Source: Mycolicibacterium moriokaense
GTDB taxonomy: Bacteria; Actinomycetota; Actinomycetes; Mycobacteriales; Mycobacteriaceae
Length of the DNA: 64,000 nt
Assembly: GCF_003347205.1 (NCBI RefSeq)
Contig: NZ_QQBJ01000008.1
Span: forward strand, 1 to 64,000
Direction of reading: 5' to 3'
A program made the translations under genes and the position numbers. The notes beneath the pieces are model-generated. The model was not told the origin of the DNA and did not search any database. It saw nothing but the letters and a program-made list of their open reading frames with translations. This document shows positions 47,718 to 56,507 of the stretch, in pieces (position 1 is the stretch's first letter; every line of letters begins with the position of its first letter).

Positions 47718-48682
47718 TGGCGGAGCTGTTCCAGCGGGTCGCGCGCCCGGCGATCCTGGCGGCCAGCCGATCGGACGGGCTGCGCCGAACTGCGGAGCGG
47801 CTGCCGGTCACCAGGGCCGTCGTGCACCGATTCGTGCCCGGCGAGACGGTCGCCGACGTGATGGATTCCGTTGCGCAACTGCGGGACAGCGCTCGCCTGG
47901 TGAGCATCGACTACCTCGGCGAGGACACCACGGAGGTCGAGGACGCCGAGACGACGGTGCGGGCGTACGTCGAGCTTCTCGATGCGCTGGGAACACGAGA
48001 TGAGGATGCGGGCGTGGGTGTGCGCCCGCTCGAGGTGTCGTTGAAGCTGTCGGCGTTGGGGCAGGCGCTGCCTCGCGACGGCGAGAAGATCGCCAGGGAC
48101 AACGCCCACACCATCTGCGAGCGGGCCCAGCGCGCCGGCGTGTGGGTCACCGTCGACGCCGAGGACCACACCACCACCGACTCGACGTTGTCCATCGTCC
48201 GTGATCTTCGAACCGAGTTTCCCTGGCTCGGAACGGTCTTACAGGCGTACCTCAAGCGAACCCAAGCGGACTGCGAAGAATTCGCCGCGTCGGGCGCCCG
48301 AATCCGGTTGTGCAAGGGCGCCTACGACGAACCCGCGTCGGTGGCCTACCGCGACCGCGACGATGTCACCGACTCCTACCTGCGCTGCCTACAAGTGCTG
48401 ATGGCGGGCACCGGATACCCGATGGTTGCCTCACACGATCCGGAGATCATCGACGCCGTCCCGGCTCTGGTTCGTGAGAATGGTCGAAGCGCAGACGATT
48501 TCGAGTATCAGATGCTCTACGGCATTCGCGATGCCGAGCAGCGGCGACTGGCCGGGGCGGGAAATCACGTCCGCATCTATGTGCCGTTCGGCACGCAGTG
48601 GTACGGCTATTTCGTCCGGCGCTTGGCCGAACGGCCCGCGAACCTGACGTTCTTCTTGCGCGCGCTGGCCGAACGGCGCTGA
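47717..48682 (+). CDS. pruB: proline dehydrogenase
   Basis: 321 residues of the monofunctional FAD-dependent PRODH barrel. Conserved segments are VSLKLSALGQ near 108, TVDAEDHTTTD near 148, LQAYLKRTQ near 177, RLCKGAYDEP near 199, and C-terminal VPFGTQWYGYFVRRLAERPAN. The enzyme passes electrons from proline to the quinone pool and hands P5C to PruA. ATG at 47717 in TGATG coupling with pruA. Corresponds to Rv1188. Confidence 0.95.
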   Translation: MAELFQRVARPAILAASRSDGLRRTAERLPVTRAVVHRFVPGETVADVMDSVAQLRDSARLVSIDYLGEDTTEVEDAETTVRAYVELLDALGTRDEDAGVGVRPLEVSLKLSALGQALPRDGEKIARDNAHTICERAQRAGVWVTVDAEDHTTTDSTLSIVRDLRTEFPWLGTVLQAYLKRTQADCEEFAASGARIRLCKGAYDEPASVAYRDRDDVTDSYLRCLQVLMAGTGYPMVASHDPEIIDAVPALVRENGRSADDFEYQMLYGIRDAEQRRLAGAGNHVRIYVPFGTQWYGYFVRRLAERPANLTFFLRALAERR

Positions 48683-48727
48683 GCGGCGAGGGTGGGGCCT
48701 GTGTAACCCCGGGTCCTATCCATAGCC

Positions 48728-49009
48728 GTGAAGAAATCAGCGATTGTGATCAGCGCCGCCACGGTGATGGCGGCGGCAGTGATGAGTTCATCGGCAGGGG
48801 CCGCCGCCGCTCCCACCGGAACCGGTTCGGCCGGCGACGTCGTGCAGAGCCTGAAGAGTCAGGGCTACAGCGTCGTGATCAACGGCGCGACCAACGGCCG
48901 GCTATCGGATTGCACAGTGACCGGCGTCCACAACCCCGACAGGTCCGGCAGCGCAGTGGCGTTCACGACGGTGTACGTCGACGTGGACTGCGCGGGTGCC
49001 GACACCTGA
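48728..49009 (+). CDS. small exported protein, GYxVxxNG family (copy 2)
   Basis: 93 residues. A signal peptide ends near SSAGAAAAPTG at about residue 27, followed by AGDVVQSLKSQGYSVVINGAT, DCTVTGVHNP and FTTVYVDVDC. The two cysteines and the spacing match the 35992-36318 product. GTG start at 48728. It follows pruB by 46 bases, so it might be read through from the proline operon, but no functional link is implied. Stop is 4 bases from a convergent stop. Confidence 0.72.
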   Translation: MKKSAIVISAATVMAAAVMSSSAGAAAAPTGTGSAGDVVQSLKSQGYSVVINGATNGRLSDCTVTGVHNPDRSGSAVAFTTVYVDVDCAGADT

Positions 49010-49013
49010 GCGG

Positions 49014-49520
49014 TCACCCGACGGGAAATGCCGCAACGTCCATGACGACGGAGCCGTCGCAGGGGCCGCCGTAGATGTCGGTGCGCCAGCTGCCCCGCAG
49101 GGTGCCGTCGCTCTGCGGTGTGTAGTAGGCGACGGAGTGCGCCGGCTTCCACACCTTCGGAACGCCTTCGCCCATATAGCAATCCCACTGCCAGTCGTAG
49201 ACGTGCACCCACGTCGTACCGTTCCAGGTATAGCGCGGGGGGAGCGGCAGGGTGGGATTGGCGGGCTTGGGGCCGTCGACCACCGTCGACACGCATAGCT
49301 GTGAACAATCGGTGACGAAGGTGTAGACGTCGCTGAAGTCTGGTTCAGGTTGGCGCGCAGCGAGACTGGTGCCCGTCTTCTCGCCGGCATAGCGCAACAG
49401 CGAGTATCTGCCGTTCCAGACCTGGCCCGCCGCAACCGCGTCGGGTATGGCTTCGACGTTCGCGCCGACCAGGACGACGGCGGTCAGCCCGAGAACCGCT
49501 CGGCGCAGCGCAACCCTCAC
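49014..49520 (-). CDS. exported protein with four cysteines
   Basis: 168 residues. A signal peptide covers about residues 1-31, ending near AVAAGQVW. The mature part has NGRYSLLRYA, a Cys pair in TDCSQLC, further cysteines in WDCYMGE and GPCDG, and many tryptophans and tyrosines, suggesting a disulfide-stabilised beta-rich domain of about 135 residues. The pattern resembles other small mycobacterial exported proteins, but I cannot name the family. GTG start at 49520. Confidence 0.65.
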   Translation of the reverse strand: MRVALRRAVLGLTAVVLVGANVEAIPDAVAAGQVWNGRYSLLRYAGEKTGTSLAARQPEPDFSDVYTFVTDCSQLCVSTVVDGPKPANPTLPLPPRYTWNGTTWVHVYDWQWDCYMGEGVPKVWKPAHSVAYYTPQSDGTLRGSWRTDIYGGPCDGSVVMDVAAFPVG

Positions 49521-49676
49521 GAAGCGCTCAGCGTAGTCGCCGAGGCGGGCGATGCCGCGGATTGCGGCGCCGTGTCTGGGAGCGGGCCCAATCGCGTCAC
49601 CGTGTAACGCCGCTCCGCCCGCCGCGCACTGAACCGTCGACCGAACCGGTCACCACCGACAGGAGAGGACACTTTG

Positions 49677-49769
49677 ATGAGGGCTCGGACCGTCACCTTG
49701 GGCTTGCTGTTTGCGCTCGTCGTCGCGGGTTTCGTCTACGCGGGAGCGGCGGGGGCGACGAAGACCTGA
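49677..49769 (+). CDS. 30-residue hydrophobic peptide
   Basis: MRARTVTLGLLFALVVAGF and eleven more residues form a single helix with a basic start and an Ala/Gly end, like a short signal or membrane peptide. The ribosome-binding site AGGAGAGG lies nine bases upstream and the stop is TGA. It stands alone between two leftward genes, with its own 150-base upstream gap. Codons are G/C-ending. Role unknown; toxin-like or membrane-regulatory peptides have this size. Confidence 0.5.
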   Translation: MRARTVTLGLLFALVVAGFVYAGAAGATKT

Positions 49770-49795
49770 TCGGTGGCTGCTGCAGCCGAGGTCAC

Positions 49796-50584
49796 TCAGT
49801 GCCGCGCGACGAAGCGGCCGGACACCTCGGCGGTGAAGCGCCGCGACGGCGAAATCGCCGACATCGCCCGCATGATCTTGGTACCCAGCCCGGGTATGAC
49901 GTTGACGCGACCGGCCCGCATCGCGTCATAGCCCGACTTGGCCACCGGCGCGGCATCCATGAAATACCTGTCGAGTCGTGATGTGTCGCCAAGGCCGGCG
50001 GTGTCCATGAACTGGGTGCGGGTGGGACCCGGCGCCAGATGCGTGCACGTGACGCCGGTACCGCGCAGGTCGTCGGCCACACACTCCGAGAAGCTCCGGA
50101 CGTAGGCCTTGCTTGCGGCGTATCCCGCCTCCAGCCCGTGCGGAATGACGTAGGCGGCGATCGAGCCGACGTTGAGGATGGCGCCGTGGCCCGCCCTCAC
50201 CATGCGCGGCGCGTAGAGCAGCGTCAGGTCCGTGGTGGTGACCACGTTCAGCTGCACCATGCGCGACACCGCGTCGGGGTCGGAATCCTGGACCGTGAGG
50301 CCGAGAATGCCCACGCCTGCGTTGTTCACCAGATAATCGATGTCGACGCCGAGCTCGTCGACGCGGGACACCAGCTCGGCGCCCGCGCCTGGCCTTGCGA
50401 GGTCCATCGTCACCGCGTCGACCTTGACCCCGTGGCGGGCCCGCAACTCGTCGGCCAACGCGGTGAGCCCGGCGACGCTGCGCTCGCTCGACACCACCAC
50501 CAGATCGACGCCGTCGGCCGCGAAAAGCCTTGCGATTTCCCGGCCGATGCCGGTGGATGCGCCGGTGATCAGGGCTGCGGCCAC
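49796..50584 (-). CDS. short-chain dehydrogenase/reductase (SDR)
   Basis: 262 residues. The cofactor motif TGASTGIG is at residues 7-14, NNAGVG near 90, the catalytic serine in LNVGSIAAYV near 140 and the Tyr-x3-Lys pair YAASKAY near 154. A classical SDR with NADP preference likely. Substrate unknown. It is 13 bases downstream of the Nudix gene on the same strand, so the two are probably cotranscribed. Confidence 0.88.
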   Translation of the reverse strand: MAAALITGASTGIGREIARLFAADGVDLVVVSSERSVAGLTALADELRARHGVKVDAVTMDLARPGAGAELVSRVDELGVDIDYLVNNAGVGILGLTVQDSDPDAVSRMVQLNVVTTTDLTLLYAPRMVRAGHGAILNVGSIAAYVIPHGLEAGYAASKAYVRSFSECVADDLRGTGVTCTHLAPGPTRTQFMDTAGLGDTSRLDRYFMDAAPVAKSGYDAMRAGRVNVIPGLGTKIMRAMSAISPSRRFTAEVSGRFVARH

Positions 50585-50597
50585 AGCGGTCTCCTCG

Positions 50598-51131
50598 CTA
50601 CTCGCTCAACAGGAACAGTGTCCACGCCGCCAGCGATTGAGCGTCGGTGATCACGCCGTCCCGCATCATCTGCTCGACGTCGGCGCGGCTGAACCATTCG
50701 CTGTGCATGTCCTGCTCGGTGTGCTCGCGGTCGTGCTCGCCCTCGGTGATACCGGTGGCGACGAACACCCGGCCGCGCTGGCTGCTCATCCCCGCGGCGA
50801 CGTCGACCAGGCCGATCGGGAGCATCGACTCGGCACGCAGCCCCGTCTCCTCGCGCAACTCGCGGTGGGCGAGTTCGGTCGGGTCGAGGTCGGCAAGGCC
50901 GGGCGCGGTGCCCTGTGGGAATTCCCATCGACGCAGCCCGAGCGGATACCGGAACTGCTCGACCAGCCGGATCCGGTCACCGTCGCACGCGATGATCAGC
51001 GCGTAGTGGGGTTTGTCCACGACACTGTAGATCCCGTCCGACCCGTCCGGCCGCCGCACCGCATCCTCACGCACCGTCATCCAGTCGTTGCGGTACACCT
51101 CGCGGGACGCCATGCGCCGGATCTCAGCCAC
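50598..51131 (-). CDS. ADP-ribose-type Nudix hydrolase
   Basis: 177 residues from GTG 51131, or 171 from ATG 51113. The Nudix core RELREETG is intact at about residue 104, but the glutamate seven residues before it in the strict motif is replaced by leucine. The upstream FRYPLGLRRWEFPQG segment is typical of ADP-sugar pyrophosphatases. It would cleave ADP-ribose or a related diphosphate. The gene is divergent from fadD36, with 40 bases between starts. Confidence 0.82.
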   Translation of the reverse strand: MAEIRRMASREVYRNDWMTVREDAVRRPDGSDGIYSVVDKPHYALIIACDGDRIRLVEQFRYPLGLRRWEFPQGTAPGLADLDPTELAHRELREETGLRAESMLPIGLVDVAAGMSSQRGRVFVATGITEGEHDREHTEQDMHSEWFSRADVEQMMRDGVITDAQSLAAWTLFLLSE

Positions 51132-51171
51132 GCGCCAAGTATGCCGACCGGTTGCGGGTAGCCTCGCTGGC

Positions 51172-52578
51172 GTGCTGCTGGCCTCGTTGAATCCCGCGGC
51201 GGTCGCCGGCGGCGCCGACATCGGCGACGCGGTGCGCATCGACGGTGCGGTGCTCAGCCGCAGCGACCTCGTCGGCGCAGCGACATCGGTGGCCGAGCGG
51301 ATCGGCGGCGCGCAGCGGGTCGCCGTGCTGGCCCGGCCGACCGCCACCACGGTGCTGGCCGTCACCGGCTGCCTGATTGCCGGGGTGCCGGTGGTGCCGG
51401 TGCCCGCCGACGTCGGCGCGGCCGAACAGCGGCACATCCTGAGCGACTCGGGGGCACAGGCGTGGCTGGGGGAACCGCCCTCGGAGCCAGACGGCCTGCC
51501 GCACGTCCCCGTTCGGCTGCATGCGCGGTCGTGGCACCGCTACGCCGAGCCGCCGCCGGAGGCCCCCGCGCTGATCGTGTACACGTCGGGCACCACCGGG
51601 CCGCCGAAGGGTGTCGTGGTGAGCCGCCGGGCCATCGCCGCCGACATCGACGCGCTGGCGCAGGCCTGGCAGTGGACGCCGGAGGACACGCTGGTGCACG
51701 GCCTGCCGTTGTTTCACATCCACGGCCTTGTATTGGGCTTGCTCGGATCCCTGCGCATCGGAAATCGCTTCGTGCACACCGGAAAACCGACACCCTCGGA
51801 TTACGCGCAGGCCCGCGGCTCGTTGTATTTCGGGGTGCCCACGGTGTGGTCGCGCGTCGTCGACGACCTCGAGGCCGCCCGCGCGCTGGCGTCGGCCCGA
51901 TTGCTGGTGTCCGGGAGCGCGGCGCTGCCGGTGCCCGTGTTCGACAAGCTCGCGGAACTGACCGGGCATCCGCCCGTCGAGCGCTACGGCGCCAGCGAGA
52001 CCCTGATCACCGTCAGCACCCTGGCCGCGGGCGAGCGGCGGCCTGGTTGGGTCGGCCTGCCGCTTCGCGACGTGCGCACCCGCCTGGTCGGCGAGGACGG
52101 CGCGCCGGCTCCGCATGACGGCGAAACCATTGGCGCACTGCAGGTTCAGACGCCGACGATGTTCGACGGCTACCTCAACCGGCCCGACGCGACCGCCGAG
52201 GCGTTCGACGCCGACGGCTGGTATCGCACCGGTGATGCGGCGGTCATCGACGGCGACGGCATGCACCGCATCGTGGGACGCGAATCGGTGGATCTGATCA
52301 AGACGGGCGGCTACCGGGTGGGTGCGGGCGAGATCGAAGCGGTCCTGCTCGGCCATCCCGCGGTGGCCGAGGCGGCGGTCATCGGGGTGCCCGACGACGA
52401 CCTCGGCCAGCGCATCGTGGCGTTCGTCGTCGGGGAAGCCTCGCCTGAAGCATTGATCAACCATGTCGCAGAACAACTTTCGGTACACAAACGACCGCGT
52501 GAGGTCCGTGTCGTGGACACCCTGCCGCGCAACGCGATGGGCAAGGTGCTGAAGAAGGAGTTGGCGGGATGGGCCTGA
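51172..52578 (+). CDS. fadD36: fatty-acid/acyl-CoA ligase FadD36
   Basis: 468 residues of the ANL superfamily. The AMP-binding motif YTSGTTGPPKG is near residue 138, YGASE near 280, GWYRTGD near 350, and the C-terminal catalytic lysine in NAMGKVLKKEL near 458. It is shorter than typical FadD proteins, as in M. tuberculosis FadD36 (Rv1193c in some annotations, Rv1193 in others), so it probably prefers short acyl chains. GTG at 51172 begins at LLASLNPAAV, the family start. Its stop overlaps the VOC gene by 10 bases. Confidence 0.9.
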   Translation: MLLASLNPAAVAGGADIGDAVRIDGAVLSRSDLVGAATSVAERIGGAQRVAVLARPTATTVLAVTGCLIAGVPVVPVPADVGAAEQRHILSDSGAQAWLGEPPSEPDGLPHVPVRLHARSWHRYAEPPPEAPALIVYTSGTTGPPKGVVVSRRAIAADIDALAQAWQWTPEDTLVHGLPLFHIHGLVLGLLGSLRIGNRFVHTGKPTPSDYAQARGSLYFGVPTVWSRVVDDLEAARALASARLLVSGSAALPVPVFDKLAELTGHPPVERYGASETLITVSTLAAGERRPGWVGLPLRDVRTRLVGEDGAPAPHDGETIGALQVQTPTMFDGYLNRPDATAEAFDADGWYRTGDAAVIDGDGMHRIVGRESVDLIKTGGYRVGAGEIEAVLLGHPAVAEAAVIGVPDDDLGQRIVAFVVGEASPEALINHVAEQLSVHKRPREVRVVDTLPRNAMGKVLKKELAGWA

Positions 52579-52919
52579 TGTTCGACGAGATCTGCATCGA
52601 CGCCCACGACGCCGGCGCGCTGGGTGCGTGGTGGGCGAGGGCGCTCGGCTGGCGCCACGACGTCGACAAGGACGGCGACGTGCGGCTGTATCCGCCGCCC
52701 GGCGCGGGCCCGGACTGGATTTTCCTCGCGGTGCCCGACGAGAAGGTGGTCAAGAACCGCATCCACCTGGATTTCCGGCCCGACGACCAGCAGACGGAGG
52801 TGGACCGGCTGATCGGCATGGGCGCCAGCCATGTCGACATCGGGCAGGGCGAACAGACCTGGGTGGTGCTGGCCGACCCGGAGGGCAACGAGTTCTGCAT
52901 CTTGGCGCCCGACGACTGA
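52569..52919 (+). CDS. VOC (glyoxalase-like) superfamily protein
   Basis: 116 residues with the paired beta-alpha-beta-beta-beta units of the VOC fold. H/E-type positions are visible in DEICIDAHD near residue 6, HLDFRPDD near 66 and LADPEGNEFCIL at the end, the typical last strand. Substrate is unknown. Its ATG lies inside the end of fadD36, so the two are translationally coupled and perhaps act on a common acyl or lactone compound. Confidence 0.85.
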   Translation: MGLMFDEICIDAHDAGALGAWWARALGWRHDVDKDGDVRLYPPPGAGPDWIFLAVPDEKVVKNRIHLDFRPDDQQTEVDRLIGMGASHVDIGQGEQTWVVLADPEGNEFCILAPDD

Positions 52920-52956
52920 TACGCGACGTCGCGGGGACCTAGAGTGGGACTAGCCC

Positions 52957-54339
52957 ATGGCTCTCAGCGTCTTCGATCTGTTCAAGATCGGCATCGGACC
53001 GTCGAGTTCACACACCGTCGGCCCGATGCTCGCCGCCGACCGGTTCGCCCGTGGGCTGGCCGACGACGGGACGGTCGCCGCGGTCCGGCGGGTCAGCGTC
53101 GAACTCTTCGGCTCGCTCGGTGCCACCGGCAAAGGGCACGGCAGTATCCCCGCGGTGGCACTCGGATTGATGGGGGAGCGGCCCGACGCGGTGGACCCGG
53201 ACCGGACTCCGGAGCGCATCGCCACGATCACCGACACTCGAGAGTTGTCGCTGCTCGGTGAGCATCCGATCGGCTTCGCCCTCGCCGAGGACATCGTCCT
53301 GCATCGCAACAAGGCGGCCCGATTTCACTCCAACGCCATGGTGTTCCGGGCGTTCGACGACGCGGGCGCGGTGCTGGCCGAGCGGACGTTCTACTCCATC
53401 GGAGGCGGCTTCGTCCTCGACGACAGCCAGGTCTCCGGCGACGACGACCCGGTCGTCGTCGCCGACCAGACTCCGGTACGCTACCCGTTCACCACCGGCG
53501 ACGAGTTGCTCGCCCACGCCACCGCGACCGGCCTTCGGATCAGCGACATCGTGATGGCCAACGAAATGACCTGGCACACAGAAGAGTATGTCCGCGACGG
53601 GCTGTTGCGCATCTGGGCCGTGATGCAGGAGAGCATCCAGGCCGGCATCAACGCCACCGGCGTGCTGCCCGGCGGGTTGAAGGTGCGCCGCCGCGCCCCA
53701 CTGCTGGCCGCGAAGCTCTCGTCCGCATCGCATTCGCAGGATCCGCTGATCGCGATGGACCGCGTCAACCTGTACGCGATCGCGGTCAACGAGCAGAACG
53801 CCGCAGGCGGGCGGGTGGTCACCGCGCCGACCAACGGCGCCGCGGGCATCATTCCCGCTGTGCTGCAGTACTTTCACGACTTCGTGCCCGGCGCCGACGA
53901 CGATGCCACGGTGCGGTTCCTGCTCGTCGCGGCGGGTATCGGCAGCATCATCAAGGAGAACGCCTCGATCAGCGGCGCCGAGGTCGGCTGCCAGGGCGAA
54001 GTGGGCTCGGCCTGCTCGATGGCGGCGGCCGGGCTCACCGAACTGCTCGGCGGCACACCGTGGCAGGTGGAGAACGCCGCCGAGATCGGCATCGAACACA
54101 ATCTGGGGCTGACCTGCGATCCCGTCGGCGGCCTCGTCCAGATCCCGTGCATCGAACGCAACGCCGTCGGCGCGGTCAAGGCCATCACCGCGGCGCGGAT
54201 CGCGCTCAGCGGCGACGGCACCCATCAGGTGTCGCTGGACAAGGCCGTCAAGACCATGCGCGAAACCGGCGCCGACATGAAGGACAAATACAAGGAGACC
54301 GCGCGCGGCGGCCTCGCGCTCAACGTCGTCGAATGCTGA
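52957..54339 (+). CDS. sdaA: L-serine ammonia-lyase (iron-sulfur type) SdaA
   Basis: 460 residues, a single-chain SdaA. The N-terminal [20 protein letters not shown] (residues 4-23) is the signature. The catalytic alpha domain includes [14 protein letters not shown] near 289 and cluster cysteines at about 345 ([12 protein letters not shown]) and 388 (TCDPVGG). It deaminates L-serine to pyruvate through a 4Fe-4S cluster. In M. tuberculosis the gene lies elsewhere (Rv0069c), so its place between fadD36 and dapD is species-specific. ATG at 52957. Confidence 0.93.
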   Translation: MALSVFDLFKIGIGPSSSHTVGPMLAADRFARGLADDGTVAAVRRVSVELFGSLGATGKGHGSIPAVALGLMGERPDAVDPDRTPERIATITDTRELSLLGEHPIGFALAEDIVLHRNKAARFHSNAMVFRAFDDAGAVLAERTFYSIGGGFVLDDSQVSGDDDPVVVADQTPVRYPFTTGDELLAHATATGLRISDIVMANEMTWHTEEYVRDGLLRIWAVMQESIQAGINATGVLPGGLKVRRRAPLLAAKLSSASHSQDPLIAMDRVNLYAIAVNEQNAAGGRVVTAPTNGAAGIIPAVLQYFHDFVPGADDDATVRFLLVAAGIGSIIKENASISGAEVGCQGEVGSACSMAAAGLTELLGGTPWQVENAAEIGIEHNLGLTCDPVGGLVQIPCIERNAVGAVKAITAARIALSGDGTHQVSLDKAVKTMRETGADMKDKYKETARGGLALNVVEC

Positions 54340-54342
54340 TGC

Positions 54343-55287
54343 TCAGTTGGCGTGTAGCGCCTCGTTGAGCGTGATGCCCGTACCGTCGCGCTTGACCACC
54401 TCGACGGCGCCGGTCAGCGAATTCCGGCGGAACAGAAGGTTGTTCGCGCCCGACAGTTCGAGCGCCTTGACCGTCTGACCGTCGGCGGTGGCCACTTTCG
54501 TACCGCCGGTGACATACAGCCCGGCCTCGACGACGCAGTCGTCGCCGAGCGAGATACCCAGACCGGAGTTGGCGCCCAGCAGGCAGCGCTTGCCGACCTT
54601 GATCACCTCTTTGCCGCCGCCGGACAGCGTGCCCATGATCGACGCGCCGCCGCCCACGTCGGAACCGTCGTCGACGACGACACCCGCGCTGATTCGGCCC
54701 TCAACCATCGAGGTGCCCAGCGTGCCCGCGTTGAAGTTGACGAAGCCCTCGTGCATCACCGTCGTACCCTCCGCGAGGTGGGCGCCCAGCCGCACCCGGT
54801 CCGCGTCGGCGATGCGCACGCCACCGGGTATGACGTAGTCGACCATCCGGGGGAACTTGTCGATGCCGTATACCGCGACAGCGCCGCGTCGGCGCAGCCG
54901 GGCTCGCACGGTCTCGAAGCCGTCGACCGCGCACGGCCCATAGTTGGTCCACACGACGTTGGCGAGGACGCCGAAGATCCCGTCGACGCTGGCGCCGTGC
55001 GGCGAGATCAGCCGGTGGGACAGCAGGTGCAGTCGGAGATAGGCGTCGTAGGCGTCGGCGGGCTTGTCGTCGAGTGAGGCGATCACGGTGCGCACCACGA
55101 CGACGTCGACGTCGCGGTCGTCGTCGCGGCCCGCGAGTTCGGCCAGTTCGGGCGGCACCTCGGCCACCGACAGCCGCACCGTGCCCGAGGGTCCGTCGCC
55201 TGCCAATTCGGGAGCCGGGAACCAGGTGTCGAGAACGGTGCCGTCGGCGGCGATGGTCGCCACGCCGATGCCTGAAGCGGAAGTCAC
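54343..55287 (-). CDS. dapD: tetrahydrodipicolinate N-succinyltransferase DapD
   Basis: 314 residues. The C-terminal part is a left-handed parallel beta helix of hexapeptide repeats ([18 protein letters not shown] and following, about 150-260), and the N-terminal domain matches the actinobacterial DapD type (Rv1201c). It uses succinyl-CoA to acylate tetrahydrodipicolinate in the lysine/DAP route. GTG at 55287 begins the conserved [14 protein letters not shown]; the longer frame upstream runs through dapE on the other strand. Divergent from dapE with 55 bases between starts. Confidence 0.93.
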   Translation of the reverse strand: MTSASGIGVATIAADGTVLDTWFPAPELAGDGPSGTVRLSVAEVPPELAELAGRDDDRDVDVVVVRTVIASLDDKPADAYDAYLRLHLLSHRLISPHGASVDGIFGVLANVVWTNYGPCAVDGFETVRARLRRRGAVAVYGIDKFPRMVDYVIPGGVRIADADRVRLGAHLAEGTTVMHEGFVNFNAGTLGTSMVEGRISAGVVVDDGSDVGGGASIMGTLSGGGKEVIKVGKRCLLGANSGLGISLGDDCVVEAGLYVTGGTKVATADGQTVKALELSGANNLLFRRNSLTGAVEVVKRDGTGITLNEALHAN

Positions 55288-55342
55288 GCTGCTACACGCT
55301 ACTGGCTCGCCGTAGAAGGGCCACCGGCTAGCCTGGTGAACT

Positions 55343-56407
55343 GTGCTTGATCTTCGCGGCGACCCGATCGCTCTGACCGCGGCGTTGGTGGACATCCCCA
55401 GCGAGTCGCGCGACGAGCAACGCATCGCCGATGCGGTCGAGGCGGCGCTTCGCGAGCAGACCAATGGATACGAGATCATCCGCACCGGCAACACCGTGCT
55501 GGCGCGCACCAACCACGGCCTGCCGTCGCGGGTCATCCTGGCCGGACACCTTGACACGGTGCCGATCGCAGGCAACGTGCCCAGCCGTCGCGTCGATGGC
55601 GAACTGTACGGCTGCGGCACGTCGGACATGAAGTCCGGCGACGCGGTGTTCCTGCACCTGGCCGCCACCGTCGACAGCCCGGCCCACGACGTCACGCTTG
55701 TCATGTACGACTGCGAGGAAATCGAAGCCGCCGCAAACAGTTTGGGCCGCATCGAGCGCGAACTGCCCGAGTGGCTGCACGCCGACGTCGCCATCCTCGG
55801 CGAGCCGTCGGGCGGCTACATCGAGGCCGGCTGCCAGGGCACGCTGCGCGTCGTCGTCACCGCCGAAGGCACACGCGCGCATTCGGCGCGATCATGGTTG
55901 GGCGACAACGCGATTCACAAGTTGGGCGCGGTGCTGGAAAGGCTGACGGCGTACGAGGCCCGCAGCGTCGACATCGACGGCTGCGTGTACCGCGAAGGTC
56001 TCTCGGCGGTGCGCATCGACGGCGGTGTGGCGGGAAACGTCATCCCCGATGCGGCGTCGGTCACCATCAACTTCCGCTTCGCGCCCGACCGCAGCGTCGA
56101 GCAGGCCGGCCAGCACGTGCGCGACGTGCTCGACGGCCTCGGCGTGCACATCGAGCAGACCGATGCGGCGGCCGGCGCATTGCCGGGGTTGTCCAAACCC
56201 GCCGCCGCCGCACTTGTCGAGGCGGCGGGCGGGCAGGTGCGGGCCAAGTACGGCTGGACGGACGTCGCGCGGTTCGCGGCGCTCGGAGTGCCCGCCGTCA
56301 ACTTCGGCCCCGGGGATCCGAACCTCGCGCACCGCGTCGACGAGCGCGTCGACGTCGGCCAGATCACCGCGGCCACCGAGATGCTGCGGGGCTACTTAAC
56401 CGCTTGA
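55343..56407 (+). CDS. dapE: succinyl-diaminopimelate desuccinylase DapE
   Basis: 354 residues, an M20 metallopeptidase. Zinc ligands lie in GHLDTVP near residue 68, CGTSDMKSG near 90, the catalytic/bridging CEEIEA near 130, GEPSG near 153 and the last ligand in HRVDERV near 332. The dimerisation domain occupies about 170-285. It releases succinate from succinyl-DAP. GTG at 55343. The divergent promoter shared with dapD is only 55 bases, so the two are probably co-regulated. Ortholog of Rv1202. Confidence 0.94.
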   Translation: MLDLRGDPIALTAALVDIPSESRDEQRIADAVEAALREQTNGYEIIRTGNTVLARTNHGLPSRVILAGHLDTVPIAGNVPSRRVDGELYGCGTSDMKSGDAVFLHLAATVDSPAHDVTLVMYDCEEIEAAANSLGRIERELPEWLHADVAILGEPSGGYIEAGCQGTLRVVVTAEGTRAHSARSWLGDNAIHKLGAVLERLTAYEARSVDIDGCVYREGLSAVRIDGGVAGNVIPDAASVTINFRFAPDRSVEQAGQHVRDVLDGLGVHIEQTDAAAGALPGLSKPAAAALVEAAGGQVRAKYGWTDVARFAALGVPAVNFGPGDPNLAHRVDERVDVGQITAATEMLRGYLTA

Positions 56408-56507
56408 CGCCGCGCCTAACCTGAATACATGTGAGTTGACGACGTCTCCGGGTGACTCCCGGATCGATGCTGTCGTCCATTTCCGTGCGATCACGAAGAG
56501 TTCTCAC

